From Paenibacillus montaniterrae (GTDB lineage: Bacteria > Bacillota > Bacilli > Paenibacillales > Paenibacillaceae): a stretch of DNA of 64,000 nucleotides. The notes beneath the pieces were generated by a model that did not search any database, was not told the DNA's origin, and saw only the letters and a list, made by a program, of their open reading frames with translations. Position numbers and translations under genes: made by a program. The stretch's first letter is position 1. The number at the start of each line of letters is the position of its first letter. Below, in pieces: positions 60,786 to 64,000 of this stretch. The stretch is from the NCBI RefSeq assembly GCF_018403185.1, contig NZ_BOSE01000002.1, forward strand, positions 729,501 to 793,500, read 5' to 3'.

Positions 60786-61852
60786 TAGTACACCTCCTCT
60801 AATAACTTAGAAATACTGCTATCCGCATTCCTAAGGTCAATGAAGGCAACATTGACCTTTACATTGTCATCGGAGGCAAATCTGATGTCGTTTTTGCTTA
60901 CACCATCGGAATAGGGATACAGTAAGACAATGCTGTCTGCTTCATACTTTTTACCGTAAGCATACATCTGGTACATATCAGATTGTGAAATACCACTGTT
61001 TCGGGCATTGTCAGAAAGCAGCTTCCATTTGGTGTCAAGAACGACTGTGCGCCTATCAAATTCCAAGACAATGTCAGGACGAAGGGAAAAGGCACGGGCC
61101 GGACTGTCAAATAGACTATATCTGGCATCCTGAGTTCGTAATATAACGCCGCTGCCGATGTGCTTGCAAAACTTCGCGGCAACAAAACTCTCGAACACCT
61201 TTTCCATTGGAAAAAGAAGCGCAAGCGAAACCTCGCTTCCGGCAAAAGCGGTGAAACTATTTCCTTGCAAGAAAACACGGCACCACGAAAGAACCTTATT
61301 GTAATGATTCATACCGCGGTCGACAAAGCACTTTGAGAAGTCCGAATCATAGCTTTTGGAATATTCCACACTATCAAAATAATTCAGCAGACGGACAGCA
61401 TTTTGACGGTTGCGTCCGTCACTCGTAGTATTACGCAGAAAACGAAGTGTGGACTTGATCAGACGGTTTTCCGGTCTGTTTATATTGAAGTCGTCGTAAC
61501 AGACAAAAAATCGTTCCTTGTTTACCAGATTGTATTTAATATTCTGGGAAGCCAGCAGCTTACCTTTATAGAACCGTTCATTTACTTCGACTGGTGTATA
61601 AGCAGCTTTTATCCCCTGCTTCGTTAGAATAGCGACCTCGTCAAGGAACATCTTAATAAAAATTTCGAGAAGGCTCAGGCGGTCAACATGGAGTTGTGAA
61701 ACATTAAAATTCTTAAACGTTACGTCCTTCAATGTTTTTAGCATCTCAAGGAAAATCCGCTTTGTGTCGCCCTCGGTAATGTCGCCTCCTAAGATTTTGG
61801 GAAGAATCTCTATAACAGTACCATCAGTCATCGTTATCAGCTTCTTTGACAA
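60785..61852 (-). CDS. mcrC: McrC-like nuclease, N-terminally short, without McrB
   Basis: A 355-residue protein. The PD-(D/E)xK nuclease core is FSLRPDIVLEFDRRTVVLDT followed by KWK (Asp260, Asp273, Lys275). DGTVIEILPKI at residues 10-20 is the conserved McrC block that normally lies some 80 residues into the protein, so the N-terminal domain is missing or reduced. A TAA stop directly precedes the TTG start, and there is no ribosome binding site; a TATAAT-like box abuts it, suggesting a leaderless transcript, or a truncated gene. No mcrB GTPase is next to it; upstream is aadK. The macro-domain gene overlaps it by one base. Confidence 0.78.
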   Translation of the reverse strand: MSKKLITMTDGTVIEILPKILGGDITEGDTKRIFLEMLKTLKDVTFKNFNVSQLHVDRLSLLEIFIKMFLDEVAILTKQGIKAAYTPVEVNERFYKGKLLASQNIKYNLVNKERFFVCYDDFNINRPENRLIKSTLRFLRNTTSDGRNRQNAVRLLNYFDSVEYSKSYDSDFSKCFVDRGMNHYNKVLSWCRVFLQGNSFTAFAGSEVSLALLFPMEKVFESFVAAKFCKHIGSGVILRTQDARYSLFDSPARAFSLRPDIVLEFDRRTVVLDTKWKLLSDNARNSGISQSDMYQMYAYGKKYEADSIVLLYPYSDGVSKNDIRFASDDNVKVNVAFIDLRNADSSISKLLEEVY

Positions 61853-61933
61853 TTATAATAGAATTTTAGAGGGGAATAATGATTTTTTTGATTTAAGTAT
61901 GTCTAATCGAAGGAATGCATTTGCTTAATACAC

Positions 61934-62815
61934 TCAATAAATACCTTTTGCATCAATAGGCAATTCCCTGACATGCTTAAGATAATTAGTCATATTGGCA
62001 TCATCTTTGGCATTGTAAGAATATCGAAAATATTCAGCGACATCCTTGGCTAGAACCCTAAACAATTCACACGAAGTAAATATCGAGGTCCACATATTTT
62101 CATAATTGCTATCCGAATAAGTTGCCTTATACAATTCCCAATATGATTCAGGCAGATACTTTTTCATATACTTTCCCATTTTTCCAATCGAAACTTGGAA
62201 ATCAAGTTTGGTGCCTACCCACCATGAAATCATATTATCCAAATGAGGTCTGATAACCTGTTCAAACATTTGTTTCGCATATGGTAATTCATCGCGCCAA
62301 ATTCCTTTGGCTACATTTTGCAGGCACCACCAAAAATCATTACAAGTACCCAAAAATAACTGTTCCGTAGGCTCTTTTACACGATAGTCAATATCTGTGG
62401 GGGCAGGAATGATTGGTAGACAGTTGTCCTTATCTAATAGTGGAATTGTCAGCTTATCACTAACGTAACTTTCAAGCATAAATTCTTTAGTTTCGATTTG
62501 AAGGTCTATACGATTTCCATCTGTAAATAACATTAAATATGCGTAAGACCGAGCGAAATCCATCTCTATACCAATAGATTGGTCATTTTTATCAGGCTCT
62601 TGCATCATAATCAATTCACCAAAGACATTTATCCATGTTTCATCTTTTATAAAAGAAGTCGTTTCGGTTACTACATAAACTATATCATAATCCTGAAAAA
62701 TATCCTTAGGAGCATTCGGATTCGTTCGTGATCCGTTCATATATACCGCTCGAATTCGTTCATCCGTATGAGCAACCCCTAGTATTAAATCAAACATTTC
62801 TTTTTCAGTTCTCAT
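61934..62815 (-). CDS. aadK: Aminoglycoside 6-adenylyltransferase, AadK/ANT(6)-like
   Basis: A 293-residue nucleotidyltransferase of the streptomycin adenylyltransferase family. The active-site pattern is NGSRTNPNAPKDIFQDYDIV (Gly28-Ser29, Asp42 and Asp44), followed by LMLFTDGNRIDLQIETKEFM carrying the third carboxylate. The C-terminal part is helical (FWWCLQNVAKGIWRDELPYA). Chromosomal AadK-like genes of bacilli give low-level streptomycin resistance; actual activity here is unknown. ATG 62815 has GGAGGGG upstream. It precedes the mcrC-like gene by 81 bases and the promoter of that gene may lie between them. Confidence 0.85.
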   Translation of the reverse strand: MRTEKEMFDLILGVAHTDERIRAVYMNGSRTNPNAPKDIFQDYDIVYVVTETTSFIKDETWINVFGELIMMQEPDKNDQSIGIEMDFARSYAYLMLFTDGNRIDLQIETKEFMLESYVSDKLTIPLLDKDNCLPIIPAPTDIDYRVKEPTEQLFLGTCNDFWWCLQNVAKGIWRDELPYAKQMFEQVIRPHLDNMISWWVGTKLDFQVSIGKMGKYMKKYLPESYWELYKATYSDSNYENMWTSIFTSCELFRVLAKDVAEYFRYSYNAKDDANMTNYLKHVRELPIDAKGIY

Positions 62816-62992
62816 GTACTCCCCTCCAAATCTTCAAATATACTAAACATAGTATTCTAGAATATATGCTATTGCAATTTAGGTCGGAGCAGGACCTGAT
62901 GTACGGAAGAAAAGCTTCATCCCGCTGAGGTTTATATTCTTGAAAGAAGGGCCGGAAGTCTCTTTGCAATTATTTTAACATAATGGGCACCC

Positions 62993-63112
62993 GCAAGTTC
63001 TCGCCTGCCAACCTGCTTGAGCATTTAAACAAAGAGATGAGTAGACGTACTCGCGAGCTCGGAGTATTCTGGAAGTTAGGAGTAAAACTTTCTGTAGAGG
63101 CAGCTTTCTGAG
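62993..63112 (+). pseudogene. IS256-family transposase relic
   Basis: Thirty-nine codons read MGTRKFSPANLLEHLNKEMS followed by RRTRELGVF, matching the C-terminal N-x-(I/L)-E-x-(I/L)-N-x-E-x-x-R-R-T-R block of IS256-type transposases. The remainder of the gene and the inverted repeats are gone. Confidence 0.7.
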
Positions 63113-63121
63113 TTGTTTAAG

Positions 63122-63283
63122 TTAATCTGGTTGTTTATCTAATTTCTCTAGTTCATAATCATAACCGTCATGAATTTCATTAGTAATATTGTCTTGTCCC
63201 ACGTAAAAAGTAAAGTCACCGTTAGTAGAAGTAAAATAAGAGTGATATGTTCTATGCATGATATCAAAATCAAAATCACTCAT
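63122..63283 (-). CDS. Small hypothetical protein, probably 5'-truncated
   Basis: A 53-codon frame from ATG 63283 to TAA 63122. It is acidic and aromatic (MSDFDFDIMHRTYHSYFTST, GDFTFYVGQDNITNEIHDGY). There is no ribosome binding site, because the sequence just upstream (63285 on) looks like the end of the insertion element that carries the right-edge transposase. It is therefore probably the 3' end of a longer gene cut by that insertion. Some toxin-immunity proteins have such composition, but I do not recognise a family. Confidence 0.45.
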   Translation of the reverse strand: MSDFDFDIMHRTYHSYFTSTNGDFTFYVGQDNITNEIHDGYDYELEKLDKQPD

Positions 63284-63284
63284 A

Positions 63285-64000
63285 TACAGGACTTATGCAG
63301 TTCGCCCCAACAATTGTAAGAGCAAGACTTTAATAGATGAACAGTTATCATTCAAAAAAATACTTGACAAATAAAAATCGCCTAAATAATTGTGAAGGAT
63401 ACCTTTTTAAACCGGTATATCTTAAAGAATTTTGGGTGATGTTTATGAAATCAACATTGGAACAACCACGCTTTCGGAAACTGATGCATGGAGCGTGCGC
63501 TGGCGCACCTCTTTTGCGCACCTTATGGGATCGTTTCGACTTTTCTTTGCTCCTTACACAGTCTGGCATCTTCAAGCGTAGCGGTGCACCGTCTTGGATG
63601 CTTTGTTTTATGTACGTCATTGGCTTGGTTTCAGGTTGTTCATCGGTCAACCAGATGGCCATGCTTGCCGATAAGGACGCCCTTCTTGCGCTTATGTTTA
63701 AGCCCTACAAACTCGCACAATACACACTCAGCCGCTTCTTTACGACGCCTTTCGCCTGGCGTTCCTTTGGCAAGAAGCGTGTCCAGCGACTGCAAGCCGA
63801 TCCCGATACCGCTCTGCATGAAGGAGATTCGATTAACCTGGACGACACCCATATAGCGCACCCATTTGCGAAAAAGCTGCCGTTTCTGTCCAGGCTTTTT
63901 GATGCCTCTACCAAGTCCTATGGCTGGTGCATGAATCTGGTTGTCTTGCAAGCGGTGTGTAAGAATGGGCTGGAGTATCCGCTCTTCTCTAGCATTTGGC
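63285..64000 (+). mobile_element. IS4-like insertion sequence, left part
   Basis: The element contains the transposase at 63445 and its leader with TTGACA near 63364. The left boundary is probably near 63285-63290 (GGACTTATGCAGTTC), because the adjacent gene loses its 5' part there; the right end is outside the window, so the terminal repeat cannot be confirmed. Confidence 0.5.
63445..64000 (+). CDS. IS4-like DDE transposase, partial (C-terminus off right edge)
   Basis: The frame is open from ATG 63445 to the edge (185 codons). It begins MKSTLEQPRFRKLMHGAC, and the first catalytic aspartate sits in SINLDDTHIAHPFAKKLPFL, followed by YGWCMNLVVLQAVCKNGLEY and PLFSSIW, typical of IS4-group or related DDE transposases that excise and insert the element. 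GGGTGA lies upstream of the ATG. No frameshift is seen, so it may be intact. The rest lies outside the window. Confidence 0.8.
   Translation, partial: MKSTLEQPRFRKLMHGACAGAPLLRTLWDRFDFSLLLTQSGIFKRSGAPSWMLCFMYVIGLVSGCSSVNQMAMLADKDALLALMFKPYKLAQYTLSRFFTTPFAWRSFGKKRVQRLQADPDTALHEGDSINLDDTHIAHPFAKKLPFLSRLFDASTKSYGWCMNLVVLQAVCKNGLEYPLFSSIW

Larger units (their letters stand above)
62816..63444. other. 629-base region of decayed and interrupted sequence
   Basis: It holds an IS256-type transposase relic (62993-63112), a small frame with its 5' end at an insertion-sequence border (63122-63283), and the left leader of the right-edge transposase. The segment 62880-62990 shows nothing I can name. Confidence 0.5.

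Noticed and set aside
1..64000. CRISPR arrays, tRNA or rRNA genes, and prophage structural genes.
   Set aside because: No spaced direct repeats, cloverleaf or rRNA sequence, or phage morphogenesis proteins were seen on either strand.

Overview
The window looks like chromosome from a Paenibacillus-type member of the Bacillota. The support is strong purine-rich ribosome binding sites, frequent TTG and GTG starts, intrinsic terminators at most gene ends, LplB/YtcP/LipO-type sugar ABC transporters paired with AraC regulators, many glycoside hydrolases and polysaccharide lyases, YtrA-type GntR control of an ABC exporter, and CcpA-type cre sites. No rRNA, tRNA or CRISPR array was seen.

Left part (1-8870): a GntR-ABC exporter operon cut by the left edge, a TetR regulator with an apparent ATA start next to a benzil-reductase-like SDR, a palindromic MITE-like element, and an SDR/DHA2-MFS/GPH-symporter operon divergent from an AraC regulator. 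From 8972 to 14583 come a GH2 glycosidase, a DUF4256 protein, an AlkD-type glycosylase and a TPR-SUKH protein. From 14785 to 17864 is a sulfonate/taurine-type ABC operon (ssuCBA-like) ending in a DsbA-like protein. It is followed by an enlarged YidD, a SulP permease, a CDF metal transporter, an AraC regulator, a VOC protein, an AlkC-type glycosylase and two unknown membrane proteins.

The centre (26534-40913) is a Gram-positive polysaccharide-utilisation locus: a GH28 enzyme, two giant heparinase II/III-like lyases, a membrane-bound sensor/AraC regulator and a complete LplB-YtcP-LipO importer. A secreted multidomain GH51 arabinofuranosidase (44995-48732), with a perfect cre site upstream, and a second AraC/LplB/YtcP/LipO cluster (53800-58702), also with a perfect cre site, extend the plant-polysaccharide theme. 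Between them are an FAD monooxygenase-TetR pair with a palindromic operator, a group II intron 3' relic (catalytic domain V plus maturase tail), a DUF4037 protein, small housekeeping enzymes and a YcaQ-like crosslink glycosylase.

The right end (58851-64000) is an accessory, defence-like island: VWA protein, macro-domain/HTH fusion, an N-terminally short McrC-like nuclease without McrB, an AadK-type nucleotidyltransferase, an IS256-type relic, a small gene whose 5' end abuts an insertion sequence, and an IS4-like transposase running off the edge. The McrC-macro-VWA cassette is the best candidate for a poorly described system. All functions are inferred from reading the sequence; no database search was run.
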